Shown here piece after piece: positions 45,096 to 57,868 of a stretch of DNA of 64,000 nucleotides. The translations under genes and the position numbers were made by a program. How positions within the stretch are numbered: the stretch's first letter is position 1; each line of letters begins with the position of its first letter. The notes below the pieces were generated by a model. That model saw only the letters and a program-made list of their open reading frames with translations. It was not told the DNA's origin and searched no databases. Source of the stretch: Hyphomicrobiales bacterium (GTDB lineage: Bacteria; Pseudomonadota; Alphaproteobacteria; Rhizobiales; Rhizobiaceae); contig UCIA01000003.1 of NCBI GenBank assembly GCA_900472295.1, positions 468,307 to 532,306 on the forward strand, written 5' to 3'.

Positions 45096-45845
45096 TCAGA
45101 CCGATCCCTTCTCGGCCAGCACCATATAGTTGACGTCCATATCTTTGGAGCGCGACCAGCGGTCGGCGAGCGGATTGTAGGTGACGCCGGTGCGGTCGAT
45201 GATGGTCATGGCGGCGCTGCCCAGCGCCTTTTCCAACTCTTCGGGCCGCACCAGCTTGCCGAACTGGTGGGTGCCGCGCGGCAGCCAGCGCAGCACATAT
45301 TCGGCGCCGATGATGGCCAGACCCAGCGCCTTCAGCGTGCGGTTGATGGTGGCCACGAACATGATGCCGCCGGGTTTGACCATCTCTGCGCACTTGCCGA
45401 CGAACAGGTCGATGTCGGCGACATGCTCGACCACTTCCATGTTGAGGATGACGTCGAATTTCTCGCCGGCATCGGCAAGGTCTTCGGCCGTCGTTGCGCG
45501 GTAGTCCACCGTCACTCCGCCTTCGGCCGCGTGCAGCTTCGCCACTTCGATGTTGGTTGCCGAAGCGTCGGCGCCGACCACTTCGGCGCCAAGCCTGGCC
45601 ATCGGCTCGCACAACAGCCCGCCGCCGCAGCCTATGTCGAGGAAGCGCAGGCCTTCGAACGGCCGCGCTGCGCGCGGGTCACGGCCAAAGCGCGCCGCCA
45701 CTTGATCGCGGATATAGGCGAGGCGGACCGGGTTGAACTTGTGCAGCGGACGGAATTTGCCGTTCGGATTCCACCATTCGGCGGCAAGGGCCGAGAAGCG
45801 TTCGACTTCTCCGGCATCGATTGTTGACCGTCGGGGCTCTGGCAT
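45096..45845 (-). CDS. ubiG: Ubiquinone biosynthesis O-methyltransferase
   Basis: A 249-residue class I methyltransferase that methylates both hydroxyl groups of ubiquinone precursors. The N-terminal [20 protein letters not shown], the SAM loop [20 protein letters not shown] and [20 protein letters not shown] are hallmarks of UbiG. The start at 45845 ([13 protein letters not shown]) is chosen; a longer frame to 45881 enters a repeat. It is convergent with the EamA gene 4 bp away. Confidence 0.95.
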   Translation of the reverse strand: MPEPRRSTIDAGEVERFSALAAEWWNPNGKFRPLHKFNPVRLAYIRDQVAARFGRDPRAARPFEGLRFLDIGCGGGLLCEPMARLGAEVVGADASATNIEVAKLHAAEGGVTVDYRATTAEDLADAGEKFDVILNMEVVEHVADIDLFVGKCAEMVKPGGIMFVATINRTLKALGLAIIGAEYVLRWLPRGTHQFGKLVRPEELEKALGSAAMTIIDRTGVTYNPLADRWSRSKDMDVNYMVLAEKGSV

Positions 45846-45877
45846 GGGCGGGTCTCCTAGAGCTCTTTTATCTCTAC

Positions 45878-45920
45878 GCAATTCCGAACGGAAAACCGTT
45901 TACCGCTTTCCTGGAATTGC
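45878..45920 (+). repeat. Palindromic repeat family, copy C
   Basis: A 43-bp unit with GCAATTCC/GGAATTGC ends lies 32 bp upstream of the ubiG start. A further partial end (TTTTCCTAGAATTGC) follows at about 45922-45938. It is diverged from copies A and B inside the loop. Confidence 0.7.
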
Positions 45921-46014
45921 CTGTTTTCCTAGAATTGCTTGGGAGCGCTAGGAAGTCGGGTGTGGGGCCGCGAATGTCAAGGCAACATTTCCGCCTGCTG
46001 ACAAAGTGACGGGC

Positions 46015-47877
46015 CTACTTCGCGTCCAGCACGTCGCGCAGTTTCGTCGCCAGTTGCTCGATGGTGAAGGGCTTGGCCAGGAAATGCACGTCGTGGTCGA
46101 GTACGCCATTGTGAACCACGGCGTTCCTGGTGAAGCCGGTGGTGAAGATCACTTTCAATTGCGGCATGCGCGCAAGCGCCTCCTCGGCGAGCTTGCGGCC
46201 ATTCATCACCGGCATGACGATGTCGGTGAACAGAAGTGCCACGGCCGGATTGTCCGCCAGCTTCTGCAGCGCTTCCTCGCCGCTGCCGGCATGGATGACG
46301 GTGTAGCCGAGTTCGCGCAGCGCGTCCGTGGTCGAGGCGCGCACGCGGGCGTCGTCTTCGACGACAAGGACCGTCTCGGTGACCGCAGCGGGATTGTCGC
46401 CTCGCCCGGCGGGCAAGACAGCCTCTTCCGCACCGAAGAAACGCGGCAGATAGATCTTGATCGTCGTGCCTTGGCCGGGTTCGGAGTAGATCTTGACGTG
46501 GCCGCCCGACTGTTTGACGAAGCCGAACACCTGGCTGAGGCCGAGGCCGGTGCCCTTGTTGACCGGCTTGGTGGTGAAGAACGGCTCGAAGGCCCGCTCC
46601 ATGACGTCCGCCGGCATGCCGGCGCCGGTGTCGCTCACAGCGATCATCACATATTGGCCGGCTTTGACCTCGGCATGGGTGGCGGCATAGCCGTCGTCGA
46701 GATGGCTGTTGGCGGTCTCGATGGTCAGCTTGCCGTCCTCACCCATGGCGTCGCGCGCGTTGACCGCCAGATTGAGGATGGCGTTCTCGATCTGGCTCGG
46801 ATCGGCATGGGTTTTCCACAGGCCGCCGGCCAGCACGGTTTCGATGCGGATGGTTTCGCCGAGCGCCCGCCGCAACAGGTCCGACATCCCGGTGACCAGA
46901 CGATTGGTGTCGACCACTTGCGGCGCCAGCGGCTGCTGGCGTGAGAAGGCAAGCAGCCTGGCGGTCAGATTGGCGGCCCGGGTCGCGGCGTCGACAGCCG
47001 CTTCGAGGAACTTCGCGATGTCGTGCTCGCCCCGTGCCAGCTTGCGCTGGGCCAGGTTCATGGCGCTGATGATCACCGCCAGCATGTTGTTGAAATCATG
47101 GGCAATGCCGCCGGTCAGCTGACCGACCGCCTCCATCTTCTGCATCTGGCGGATTTGCGATTCGGCCTTTTCGCGCGTCTGGATCTCGCTGCCGAGCTCG
47201 ATGTTCTTGCGCATCAGCTCTTCGTGCGCGGCCGCTACCTCGCGAAAACGGCGCCGGGCCAGGCGGATCGTGTAGGCGCCAAGCAGGAAAATCGCCAGCA
47301 GCGCCGCGAATGAGCCGATGCGCAGCCAGCTCTCGACCCGGTCGGTTTGGTCGTCGCGCGCGGCGATGGCAGCGCCGCTGATGCGCCGGATCGTGTCCAT
47401 GGAGGCGCGGATCTGGTCCATGGCGGCCTTGCCCTGGCCGCTGCGCACCAATTCCAGCGCTTTTGCCGCATCGCCTCGGTCGTAAAGCGCAATCGTTTCG
47501 GCCAATTCAGCCTGCTTTTGCGCAAGCGCATCCTTGATGTGGTTGATCTGCTGGACGAGTTCATCGTCCGGTGCCGTCATGCCGTCGATGCGGGCAAGCT
47601 GACCCGGAATCGCCTCCACCGCCTGCCGATAGGGCTGCAGGTAGGATTTCTCGCCGGTCAGCAGATAGCCGCGCTGGCTGGTCTCGGCGTCCTGCGCCAA
47701 CGCCAGCAGGCCGGCCAGCGTTTCCTGATACTTGATTGCCTCGCGCGCGGCCTCGCGGTTCGCGCGCTGACCCTCGACCAGCACGGCGCGCGTGCCGACG
47801 ATCAACGCCAGCACGGCGAAGCCGACAACAAGCGGCAGCGATTGCCATCGCATGGCGCGTCGAAGACGAGTAATCAT
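46015..47877 (-). CDS. Hybrid sensor histidine kinase (CHASE3-HisKA-HATPase-REC)
   Basis: A 620-residue membrane kinase. A periplasmic CHASE3-like sensor (QRGYLLTGEKSYLQPYRQAV) lies between two transmembrane helices at about residues 10-32 and 185-205. The phosphorylated His is in GQLTGGIAHDFNNMLAVIIS; the ATPase domain has NLAVNARDAMGEDGKL, SDTGAGMP and GTGLGLSQVFGFV; a C-terminal receiver (LLFTDIVMPVMNGRKLAEEA) supplies the Asp. Hybrid kinases of this type pass phosphate to a separate partner; no cognate regulator is adjacent. Confidence 0.92.
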   Translation of the reverse strand: MITRLRRAMRWQSLPLVVGFAVLALIVGTRAVLVEGQRANREAAREAIKYQETLAGLLALAQDAETSQRGYLLTGEKSYLQPYRQAVEAIPGQLARIDGMTAPDDELVQQINHIKDALAQKQAELAETIALYDRGDAAKALELVRSGQGKAAMDQIRASMDTIRRISGAAIAARDDQTDRVESWLRIGSFAALLAIFLLGAYTIRLARRRFREVAAAHEELMRKNIELGSEIQTREKAESQIRQMQKMEAVGQLTGGIAHDFNNMLAVIISAMNLAQRKLARGEHDIAKFLEAAVDAATRAANLTARLLAFSRQQPLAPQVVDTNRLVTGMSDLLRRALGETIRIETVLAGGLWKTHADPSQIENAILNLAVNARDAMGEDGKLTIETANSHLDDGYAATHAEVKAGQYVMIAVSDTGAGMPADVMERAFEPFFTTKPVNKGTGLGLSQVFGFVKQSGGHVKIYSEPGQGTTIKIYLPRFFGAEEAVLPAGRGDNPAAVTETVLVVEDDARVRASTTDALRELGYTVIHAGSGEEALQKLADNPAVALLFTDIVMPVMNGRKLAEEALARMPQLKVIFTTGFTRNAVVHNGVLDHDVHFLAKPFTIEQLATKLRDVLDAK

Positions 47878-48024
47878 TTGATATGCCTGACCAAAAGCAG
47901 TTCCCCGCGGGCAGCATTTGGTAAGCGGCGGCGGGGCGGAACGCAATATGCCGCGATCATGAAGCCCGCATCCGCCGCCAGCCTTGCGAAACCGTGATCA
48001 TTTGGCTAAGGAGGCCGCGCATTC

Positions 48025-48048
48025 AGCGCCCAGCTTAAGCTGGGCGCT
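48025..48048. promoter_or_regulatory. 24-bp perfect palindrome upstream of lysC
   Basis: AGCGCCCAGCTTAAGCTGGGCGCT is perfectly self-complementary and lies 50 bp before the lysC start, in the gap between divergent genes. It could be an operator or, as RNA, a hairpin with a TTAA loop followed by pyrimidine-rich sequence. Confidence 0.55.
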
Positions 48049-48098
48049 TCCTTCCCTTTCGGCCCCGAGCCGGCTTCAGTCAAAGGCATTTCGCTTCC

Positions 48099-49352
48099 AT
48101 GGCGCGCATCGTGATGAAATTCGGCGGGACATCCGTCGCCGACATCGCCCGCATCCGCAATGTGGCGCGTCACGTCAAACGCGAGGTCGATGCCGGTCAT
48201 GAGGTGGCGGTCGTGGTCTCGGCGATGTCCGGCAAGACCAATGAGCTGGTCGCCTGGACGCGCGAAGCCTCGCCGATGCACGACGCACGCGAATATGACG
48301 CCGTCGTCGCCTCGGGTGAGCAGGTGACCGCCGGCCTGCTGGCCATCACGCTGCAGAATATGGGCGTGCATGCCCGCTCGTGGCAGGGCTGGCAGATCCC
48401 GATCAAGACCGACAACGCGCATGGCGCGGCGCGCATCCTCGACATTGACGGTGCGTTTCTGATCAAGCGCTTCGGCGAAGGCCAGGTGGCTGTTGTCGCC
48501 GGTTTCCAGGGCATCGGCCCGGACAACCGCATCGCTACGCTCGGCCGTGGTGGTTCCGACACCAGTGCGGTGGCCATCGCGGCGGCGGTCAAGGCTGACC
48601 GCTGCGACATCTACACAGACGTCGACGGCGTCTACACCACCGATCCGCGCATCGAGCCCAAGGCGCGCCGGCTTAACAAGATTTCGTTCGAGGAAATGCT
48701 CGAAATGGCCTCGCTCGGCGCCAAGGTCTTGCAGGTGCGGTCCGTCGAGCTTGCCATGGTGCACAGGGTGCGTACTTTCGTGCGGTCGTCCTTCGACGAT
48801 CCCGATGCGCCCGGAATGGGGGATTTGCTCAATCCTCCGGGAACGCTCATTTGCGACGAGGAAGAGATCGTGGAACAGCAGGTCGTCACCGGAATTGCCT
48901 ACGCCAAGGACGAAGCGCAGATTTCGCTGCGCCGGGTCGGCGACCGCCCGGGCGTTGCCGCCGGCATTTTTGGCCCGCTGGCCGAGGCCAACATCAATGT
49001 CGACATGATCGTCCAGAACATCTCCGAGGACGGCAAATTCACCGACATGACCTTCACCGTGCCGTCGGGCGACGTCGACAAGGCGCTGGCGGTACTCGAG
49101 CGCCTGAAGGCTTCGATCGGCTATGACGTCGTGCAGTCCGAAGCCGGCATGTCGAAGGTCTCGGTCATCGGCATCGGCATGCGCAGCCATGCCGGTGTTG
49201 CCGCAACCGCTTTCAAGGCGCTGGCCGACAAGGCGATCAACATCCGCGCCATCACCACCTCCGAGATCAAGATTTCGATACTGATCGACGGTCCCTACAC
49301 CGAACTGGCGGTTCGCACTTTGCATTCCGTCTACGGTCTGGATAAGCAGTAG
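48099..49352 (+). CDS. lysC: Aspartate kinase
   Basis: A 417-residue enzyme that phosphorylates aspartate at the head of lysine, methionine and threonine synthesis. The N-terminal kinase signature is VMKFGGTSVADIARIRNVA; LGRGGSDTSAVAIAAAVKAD is the aspartokinase loop. Two C-terminal ACT domains (about residues 270-410) should bind an end-product inhibitor. It starts the conserved lysC-ptsP-prfA-prmC series. Confidence 0.96.
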   Translation: MARIVMKFGGTSVADIARIRNVARHVKREVDAGHEVAVVVSAMSGKTNELVAWTREASPMHDAREYDAVVASGEQVTAGLLAITLQNMGVHARSWQGWQIPIKTDNAHGAARILDIDGAFLIKRFGEGQVAVVAGFQGIGPDNRIATLGRGGSDTSAVAIAAAVKADRCDIYTDVDGVYTTDPRIEPKARRLNKISFEEMLEMASLGAKVLQVRSVELAMVHRVRTFVRSSFDDPDAPGMGDLLNPPGTLICDEEEIVEQQVVTGIAYAKDEAQISLRRVGDRPGVAAGIFGPLAEANINVDMIVQNISEDGKFTDMTFTVPSGDVDKALAVLERLKASIGYDVVQSEAGMSKVSVIGIGMRSHAGVAATAFKALADKAINIRAITTSEIKISILIDGPYTELAVRTLHSVYGLDKQ

Positions 49353-49435
49353 CAAGAACGATTTGAGTTGTTGCGTGTGCGCCGGTCGCAGTGGAAACTG
49401 CGGCGGGCAAAATGCCCATTGGAGAAGAAGCCGCG

Positions 49436-51706
49436 ATGCGTGATACGGCCAGTGGCCCGCGCGTTCTGCTGAAACGGCTGCGCGAGCTCATGCAGGAGCC
49501 GCTGGAGCCGCAGGAGCGGCTCGACCGGATCGTGCGCGACATCGCCTCCAACATGGTCGCCGAAGTCTGCTCGCTCTACGTGCTGCGCGCCGATTCGGTG
49601 CTTGAACTCTACGCCACCGAGGGTCTGAACCCGAACGCCGTCCATTTGGCGCAGTTGCGGCTCGGCCAAGGCCTGGTCGGCACCATTGCCGCCAGCGCGC
49701 GGCCGCTGAACCTCTCCAATGCGCAGGAACACCCGGCTTTCGCCTACCTGCCGGAGACGGGCGAAGAGATCTACAATTCCTTCCTCGGCGTGCCGGTGCT
49801 GCGGGCAGGGCGCACGCTCGGCGTGCTGGTGGTGCAGAACAAGACCATGCGCCACTACCGCGACGACGAGGTCGAGGCACTGGAAACCACGGCGATGGTG
49901 ATCGCCGAGATGATCGCCACCGGCGATCTCGCACGGCTGACCCGGCCCGGCCTCGAACTCGACCTGCGCCGTCCCGTCAGCTTCACCGGCCTGTCCTTCA
50001 ATGACGGCGTCGGGCTTGGCCATGTCGTGCTGCATGAGCCGCGCATCGTCGTCACCAATCTGTTCAACGAGGACAGCGAGGAGGAGGTGCGCCGGCTGGA
50101 GACGTCGCTCGGTACGCTCCGGCTCTCCATCGATGACATGCTGGAACGCCGCGACGTCGCCTTCGAAGGCGAGCATCGCGAGGTGCTCGAGGCCTATCGC
50201 ATGTTCGCCAACGACCGCGGCTGGGTGCGCCGGCTGGAAGAGGCGATCCGCAACGGCCTGACGGCAGAAGCGGCGGTCGAAAAGGTGCAAAGCGACATGC
50301 GCGCCCGCATGCTGCACATGACCGATCCCTATCTGCGCGAGCGGATGAGCGATTTCGACGATCTCGCCAACCGGCTGCTGCGCCAGCTGATGGGGCGCGG
50401 ACCGGACGATGTCGCAGCGTCCTTGCCGAAGGACGCCATTCTGGTCGCGCGTTCGATGGGGGCTGCCGAACTGCTCGACTATCCCCGCGACAAGCTGCGC
50501 GGCGTGGTGCTGGAAGACGGCGCCGCGACCAGCCATGTCGTCATCGTCGCGCGCGCCATGGGCATTCCGGTCGCCGGCCAGATGAAGGGCGCCGTTTCCA
50601 TGGCGGAAAACGGCGATGCCATCATCGTCGACGGCGAGGAAGGCACCATCCATCTGCGGCCGCAGCCGGATCTCGAAGCCGCCTATGCCGAAAAGGTCCG
50701 TTTCCGCGCGCGCCGGCAGGAAGTCTACCGGGAACTGCGCAAGAAGCCATCAATGACCAAGGACGGCGTCCAGGTCGACCTGCTGATGAATGCGGGGCTG
50801 GCCGTCGACCTGCCGCAACTGGCCGAGGCGGGCGCGGCCGGCATCGGCCTGTTCCGCACCGAACTGCAGTTCATGGTCGCCTCGACCTTCCCGCGCGCCG
50901 AAGCGCAGGAGAAACTCTATCGCGACGTGCTCGACGCGGCGCGCGGCAAGCCGGTCACCTTCCGCACCATCGACATTGGTGGCGATAAGGTGCTGCCCTA
51001 CTTCAAGGGCTCCATCCAGGAGGAAAACCCGGCGCTCGGCTGGCGCGCGATCCGGCTGACGCTCGACCGGCCAGGCCTGCTCAGGACCCAGATCCGCGCT
51101 TTGCTGAAGGCCTGCGGCGGGCGCGAACTGAAGCTGATGCTGCCGATGGTGACTGAACTGGGCGAAATCGCCCAGGCGCGCGAGATCATCGACCGCGAGG
51201 TCAGGCATCTCTCGCGCTTTGCCCATCATCTACCGACCAGCCTCAAGCTGGGCGCCATGCTCGAAGTGCCGTCGCTGCTGTTCCAGCTCGACGATCTGAT
51301 GAAGGCGGTCGATTTCGTCTCGGTCGGCTCCAACGACCTGTTCCAGTTCGTCATGGCGGTCGATCGCGGCAACACGCAGCTGGCCAACCGATTCGACACG
51401 CTGTCGGCGCCGTTCCTGCGCGTCCTGAAGCAGATTGCCGATGCCGGCGTCCGCAACCACACGCCGGTGACTTTGTGCGGCGAACTGGCCGGCAAACCCA
51501 TCTCCGCCATGGCGCTTATCGGTCTCGGCTACCGCTCGATCTCGATGTCGCCGGCCTCGATCGGCCCGGTCAAGGCAATGCTGACCGAACTGCCGCTGGA
51601 GGAATTGCAGGCCTTCTTCGACGACAATCTGATGGCGCCGGCGCAGGGGCTGCCGATGCGGGCGCTGCTGCAAGCCTTTGCCGACGACCGTTCCATCCCG
51701 TTATAG
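49436..51706 (+). CDS. ptsP: Nitrogen-type phosphotransferase enzyme I (EI-Ntr)
   Basis: A 756-residue enzyme that uses PEP to phosphorylate NPr in the nitrogen-related PTS. An N-terminal GAF domain (about 20-160; [20 protein letters not shown]) precedes the EI module; the phosphorylated His lies in [20 protein letters not shown], and the C-terminal PEP-binding TIM barrel shows [22 protein letters not shown] and [20 protein letters not shown]. The GAF domain may sense nitrogen status. It starts at 49436 and runs close to prfA (8 bp gap). Confidence 0.95.
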   Translation: MRDTASGPRVLLKRLRELMQEPLEPQERLDRIVRDIASNMVAEVCSLYVLRADSVLELYATEGLNPNAVHLAQLRLGQGLVGTIAASARPLNLSNAQEHPAFAYLPETGEEIYNSFLGVPVLRAGRTLGVLVVQNKTMRHYRDDEVEALETTAMVIAEMIATGDLARLTRPGLELDLRRPVSFTGLSFNDGVGLGHVVLHEPRIVVTNLFNEDSEEEVRRLETSLGTLRLSIDDMLERRDVAFEGEHREVLEAYRMFANDRGWVRRLEEAIRNGLTAEAAVEKVQSDMRARMLHMTDPYLRERMSDFDDLANRLLRQLMGRGPDDVAASLPKDAILVARSMGAAELLDYPRDKLRGVVLEDGAATSHVVIVARAMGIPVAGQMKGAVSMAENGDAIIVDGEEGTIHLRPQPDLEAAYAEKVRFRARRQEVYRELRKKPSMTKDGVQVDLLMNAGLAVDLPQLAEAGAAGIGLFRTELQFMVASTFPRAEAQEKLYRDVLDAARGKPVTFRTIDIGGDKVLPYFKGSIQEENPALGWRAIRLTLDRPGLLRTQIRALLKACGGRELKLMLPMVTELGEIAQAREIIDREVRHLSRFAHHLPTSLKLGAMLEVPSLLFQLDDLMKAVDFVSVGSNDLFQFVMAVDRGNTQLANRFDTLSAPFLRVLKQIADAGVRNHTPVTLCGELAGKPISAMALIGLGYRSISMSPASIGPVKAMLTELPLEELQAFFDDNLMAPAQGLPMRALLQAFADDRSIPL

Positions 51707-51714
51707 CATCAGTC

Positions 51715-52794
51715 ATGGTCAACCTTCCCCGCGAGCGTATGGATCAGGTCGTCAAGCGTTTCGAGATGCTCGAAGCGCAGATGTCGGCCGGCCCGGCGGC
51801 CGATGCCTATGTGAAGATGGCATCGGAATATTCCGAGCTGCAGGACATGGTGGCCAAGGTCCGGGCGCTGCGCACGGCCGAGCGCGAGCAGGCCGACCTC
51901 GAGGCAATGCTGGCCGACAAGGGCACTGATGCCGAGATGCGGGCACTGGCCGAGGCCGATCTGCCCGGCGTCGAGGAGCGCATCGAAGAGCTGCAGAAGG
52001 ACATTCAGATCCTGCTGCTGCCCCGCGATGCCGCCGACGACAAGAATGCCATCCTCGAAATCCGCGCCGGCACCGGCGGCGATGAGGCAGCACTTTTCGC
52101 CGGCGACCTGTTTCGCATGTATGAGCGCTATGCCGCCGAACGCGGTTGGCGCTTCGAGACCGTGTCGGCCAGCGACGGCGATGCCGGTGGCTTCAAGGAA
52201 ATCATCGCCACCATTTCCGGCCGGGGGGTCTTTGCGCATCTGAAATTCGAATCCGGCGTGCATCGCGTGCAACGCGTGCCGGCGACCGAGGCCAGCGGGC
52301 GCATCCACACCTCGGCGGCAACTGTCGCCGTGCTGCCCGAGGCCGAAGAAGTTGACATCGACATAAAGGCCGAAGACATCCGCATCGACACCATGCGGGC
52401 CTCCGGTTCCGGCGGCCAGCACGTCAACACCACCGATTCGGCGGTGCGCATCACCCATCTGCCGACCGGCATCATGGTGGTGCAGGCGGAGAAGTCGCAG
52501 CACCAGAACCGGGCGAAAGCCATGCAGATCCTGCGGGCGCGGCTCTATGACATGGAGCGCAGCAAGGCGGATGAGGAGCGCTCGGAATCGCGCAAATCGC
52601 AGGTCGGGTCTGGCGATCGGTCGGAGCGCATCCGCACCTACAATTTCCCGCAGGGGCGCCTTACCGACCATCGCATCAATCTGACGCTCTACAAGCTCGA
52701 CCGGGTCATGATGGGCGAGCTCGACGAGGTCATCAATGCGTTGATCGCTGACCACCAGTCGAAGCTGCTCGCCGATATCGGCCTCGATGGCTGA
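51715..52794 (+). CDS. prfA: Peptide chain release factor 1
   Basis: A 359-residue class I release factor that reads UAA and UAG. The catalytic motif is [20 protein letters not shown] (GGQ); the codon-recognition region is [14 protein letters not shown] (PxT). It overlaps prmC by 8 nt, the gene for the enzyme that methylates its GGQ Gln. Confidence 0.97.
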   Translation: MVNLPRERMDQVVKRFEMLEAQMSAGPAADAYVKMASEYSELQDMVAKVRALRTAEREQADLEAMLADKGTDAEMRALAEADLPGVEERIEELQKDIQILLLPRDAADDKNAILEIRAGTGGDEAALFAGDLFRMYERYAAERGWRFETVSASDGDAGGFKEIIATISGRGVFAHLKFESGVHRVQRVPATEASGRIHTSAATVAVLPEAEEVDIDIKAEDIRIDTMRASGSGGQHVNTTDSAVRITHLPTGIMVVQAEKSQHQNRAKAMQILRARLYDMERSKADEERSESRKSQVGSGDRSERIRTYNFPQGRLTDHRINLTLYKLDRVMMGELDEVINALIADHQSKLLADIGLDG

Positions 52795-53656
52795 TATCCT
52801 GCCCGGTACGCTCGGGCCGCTGCTACGGGCAGCGCGGGAGCGGCTTGCGGCGGCCGGCATCGCCGAGCCGGCGCTGGATGCCAGGCTGATCGTCGAGCAT
52901 TTTTCCGGCACTGACCGCACCCAGGCTATTGCCGAGCCGCAAAGGACGGTCGACGCTGGCGCGGTTGCCGCAATCGATGCCGCCTTGCAGCGCCGCCACG
53001 CCGGAGAGCCGGTGCACCGCATTCTCGGCTATCGCGAATTCTACGGGCTGCGCCTTGACCTGTCGGCGGAAACGCTGGAGCCGAGACCGGACACCGAAAC
53101 GCTAATCGAAGCGGTCCTGCCTTTTGTCAGCGCAACGGCCGAAAGACTGGGAGAATGCCGCATCCTCGATCTCGGCACTGGCACCGGCGCCATCGCGCTC
53201 GCCTTGCTCAGCGTGGTTCCGGCGGCGACCGCGACCGGTGTGGATATTTCACAAGATGCGCTCACGACCGCGACCCGCAATGCCGAGCGACTTGGGCTGG
53301 CCGGTCGGTTTGAGGCACTGCACTCCGACTGGTTCGCAAAAGTTTCGGGCCGGTACCATGTAATTGCCGCAAACCCTCCCTATATACCGTCAAGAGACAT
53401 TGGAAATCTGCAGGACGAGGTCCGCGATTTCGATCCACACAAGGCCCTTGATGGCGGTGCGGACGGTCTTGGCCCCTACAGGATCATCGCCGCCGAAGCG
53501 GTAAGGTTTTTGCAAGCGGAAGGCAGAATAGCGGTCGAGATCGGCCACAACCAGCGCCAAGAGGTTACGGACATATTCAAGGCATCCGGTTATGTGTTGA
53601 CCGGGGCGCATCGCGATCTTGGCGGAAACGACAGGGCTCTGATGTTTGAACTGTGA
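52787..53656 (+). CDS. prmC: Release factor glutamine methyltransferase
   Basis: A 289-residue SAM-dependent enzyme that methylates the GGQ glutamine of release factors. The SAM loop is [17 protein letters not shown] and the substrate-binding tetrapeptide NPPY is in [15 protein letters not shown]. The N-terminal helical domain ([20 protein letters not shown]) binds the release factor. Its start overlaps prfA. Confidence 0.95.
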   Translation: MADILPGTLGPLLRAARERLAAAGIAEPALDARLIVEHFSGTDRTQAIAEPQRTVDAGAVAAIDAALQRRHAGEPVHRILGYREFYGLRLDLSAETLEPRPDTETLIEAVLPFVSATAERLGECRILDLGTGTGAIALALLSVVPAATATGVDISQDALTTATRNAERLGLAGRFEALHSDWFAKVSGRYHVIAANPPYIPSRDIGNLQDEVRDFDPHKALDGGADGLGPYRIIAAEAVRFLQAEGRIAVEIGHNQRQEVTDIFKASGYVLTGAHRDLGGNDRALMFEL

Positions 53657-53969
53657 ATGCCTTGTCGCAGTGCAAAAAAAGCGCTTGGCAATGCCGGGGA
53701 ATGCGGCTAGGGTCGCCTTAACCGGATGAGACGAAGCAGGCAGTGCTCTTAGCGATTCGGTTTTCCTTGGAAATAGCTGCCTTCTTGCGCAAACGACGCC
53801 CAAGCTTCGTGCGGGAATCGTCCGGCAAGTGATGTAACCGGAACAGGATGACACGTGGCGCCAACGCAATTGATGCGGGCGAACGCCGGTGAAGAAACGA
53901 AACGGCTGGCTGCATGAGCGCCTCCGTTCGTGAAAAGTTTTTCGAAAATTTCAAAATGAAGAGAGTCTT
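53657..53969 (+). other. 313-bp leader region of the DUF4167 gene
   Basis: A TTGGCA-N17-TAGGGT promoter (53685-53713) lies at the left end, about 250 bp before the DUF4167 start. If used, the 5' leader is about 250 nt long. Open frames in the leader on either strand show no family or coding character. A long regulated leader or a small RNA is possible. Confidence 0.4.
53685..53713 (+). promoter_or_regulatory. Sigma-70-type promoter candidate of the DUF4167 gene
   Basis: TTGGCA at 53685-53690 and TAGGGT at 53708-53713 are 17 bp apart, acceptable for a housekeeping promoter. Confidence 0.45.
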
Positions 53970-54971
53970 ATGAGGCCACAACAGCAGAACAGGCGCATGC
54001 GCGGTCGCAATAACAATGGCGGCGGCGGTGGCAATAACAACAACAATAACAACAACAACCGCAAGGGCCCAAATCCCCTGACGCGGAACTACGAGAGCAA
54101 CGGCCCGGACGTGAAGATCCGCGGATCGGCTCAGCAGATCGCCGAAAAATACGCCACCCTGGCCCGTGATGCGCAAAGCTCCGGCGATCGGGTGATGGCG
54201 GAGAACTACCTTCAGCACGCCGAGCACTACAATCGCATCATTGCCGCCGCGCAGGCGCAACTGCCGATCCAGAGCCAGCAGCAGAATCGCGACGACTTCG
54301 ACGAAGACGGCGATGAGGATCGCGACGATTTCGACAATTCCGGCAACAACAACGGTAACGAGACGCAGGCTCCGGTGGCCAACCATGGTGCGGGTCCGCA
54401 GCCGGTTATCGAAGGCACGCCGGCCGAATTGGCGTTCAACCAGGAAAACGGCCGCGACAATCGCAACAACCGCGACAATAATGGCCGCGACAACAATGGC
54501 GGCCGCGACAACAATGGTGGACGCCATCGCGACCGCCGGCCCAATGGCGGCTATGGCCAGAACGGCCAGCGTGGCGAAAATCCGCGCGGCGAGCAGGGTG
54601 GCCAGCGCTTTGACCAGAACCGGGGTAACGAAGCACCGGTGCTGGCAGAGACGCAGGCCGAGACTGGTTTTGCGCCCCGGGCCGAAGCCGACGTCGTGCC
54701 TCAGGCCGAGACTGGTTTTGTGTCTCAGCCGGCGCCCGCCTTCCTGGCCGAGCCCGCGCCATCGTTTGGCAGCTTCTCGCCGGCAGCACTTGCCGCCCAG
54801 GCCGAACTCAATGAAGCAGCCGCCGAGAGCGGTGCTGCACGCCGTCCCAAGCGCCCGCGCCGTCCGCGCGTGAACGCCGACCAGGTGGATGGTGGCAATG
54901 TTGCAGCCGTGGACGCGGCACCGGCCGAGGATGCTGGTGGCGAACCGGCCATCGTCGACGCCAACAGCTGA
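53970..54971 (+). CDS. DUF4167 protein with Asn/Arg-rich low-complexity ends
   Basis: A 333-residue protein. The N-terminus (MRPQQQNRRMRGRNNNGGGG and a run of Asn) leads into the conserved DUF4167 core at about residues 30-90, with SNGPDVKIRGSAQQIAEKYA and GDRVMAENYLQHAEHYNRII. The rest is disordered and repetitive (Arg-Asp-Asn-rich stretches, then Ala/Pro-rich). The basic, low-complexity layout suggests RNA binding, but this is only inference. It is conserved after prmC in Rhizobiales and ends at a strong terminator. Confidence 0.88.
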   Translation: MRPQQQNRRMRGRNNNGGGGGNNNNNNNNNRKGPNPLTRNYESNGPDVKIRGSAQQIAEKYATLARDAQSSGDRVMAENYLQHAEHYNRIIAAAQAQLPIQSQQQNRDDFDEDGDEDRDDFDNSGNNNGNETQAPVANHGAGPQPVIEGTPAELAFNQENGRDNRNNRDNNGRDNNGGRDNNGGRHRDRRPNGGYGQNGQRGENPRGEQGGQRFDQNRGNEAPVLAETQAETGFAPRAEADVVPQAETGFVSQPAPAFLAEPAPSFGSFSPAALAAQAELNEAAAESGAARRPKRPRRPRVNADQVDGGNVAAVDAAPAEDAGGEPAIVDANS

Positions 54972-54994
54972 CCGAACAACACGTCAAGCATCGC

Positions 54995-55024
54995 AAACGG
55001 CGGAGAGAAATCTCCGCCGTTTTC
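54995..55024 (+). terminator. Rho-independent terminator after the DUF4167 gene
   Basis: A perfect 12-bp stem (AAACGGCGGAGA/TCTCCGCCGTTT) closes a GAAA tetraloop and continues into TTTCGTTTAG. It separates the prfA-prmC-DUF4167 unit from clpB. Confidence 0.85.
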
Positions 55025-55068
55025 GTTTAGGCGCGTGGAATATTATGCATTGACCGATATCAAGGCGT

Positions 55069-55097
55069 CTTGAGAGACCGCAGCCTATGCACCATAT
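55069..55097 (+). promoter_or_regulatory. Heat-shock (RpoH) promoter of clpB
   Basis: CTTGAG at 55069-55074 and CCATAT at 55092-55097 are 17 bp apart, which fits the alphaproteobacterial RpoH consensus CTTGAA-N16/17-CCATAT. It lies about 95 bp before the clpB start. Confidence 0.65.
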
Positions 55098-55190
55098 CTG
55101 GCGTGAACTGGACCCGGCTCGATTGAGCGGGTTCGTCACCGCAATCTGATCCGGTGCCGCAAAGCGGGCCGGTGATGGAAGGAGACAGAT

Positions 55191-57797
<2,607 letters not shown>

Positions 57798-57803
57798 TCC
57801 AGC

Positions 57804-57835
57804 GCCGCGCGTCCGACCGGACGCGCGGCATTTTT
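57804..57835 (+). terminator. Rho-independent terminator after clpB
   Basis: An 11-bp perfect stem (GCCGCGCGTCC/GGACGCGCGGC) closes a GACC loop and is followed by ATTTTTCTT. It starts 7 bp after the clpB stop. Confidence 0.9.
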
Positions 57836-57868
57836 CTTGTGAAATAGCAAGCCTTTAGCGGGGTGCAG

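Noticed and set aside
53718..54527. 269-codon frame opposite the DUF4167 gene, rich in Val, Ala and Ile
   Set aside because: It looks like a membrane protein only because it mirrors the Asn-Gly-rich codons on the sense strand.
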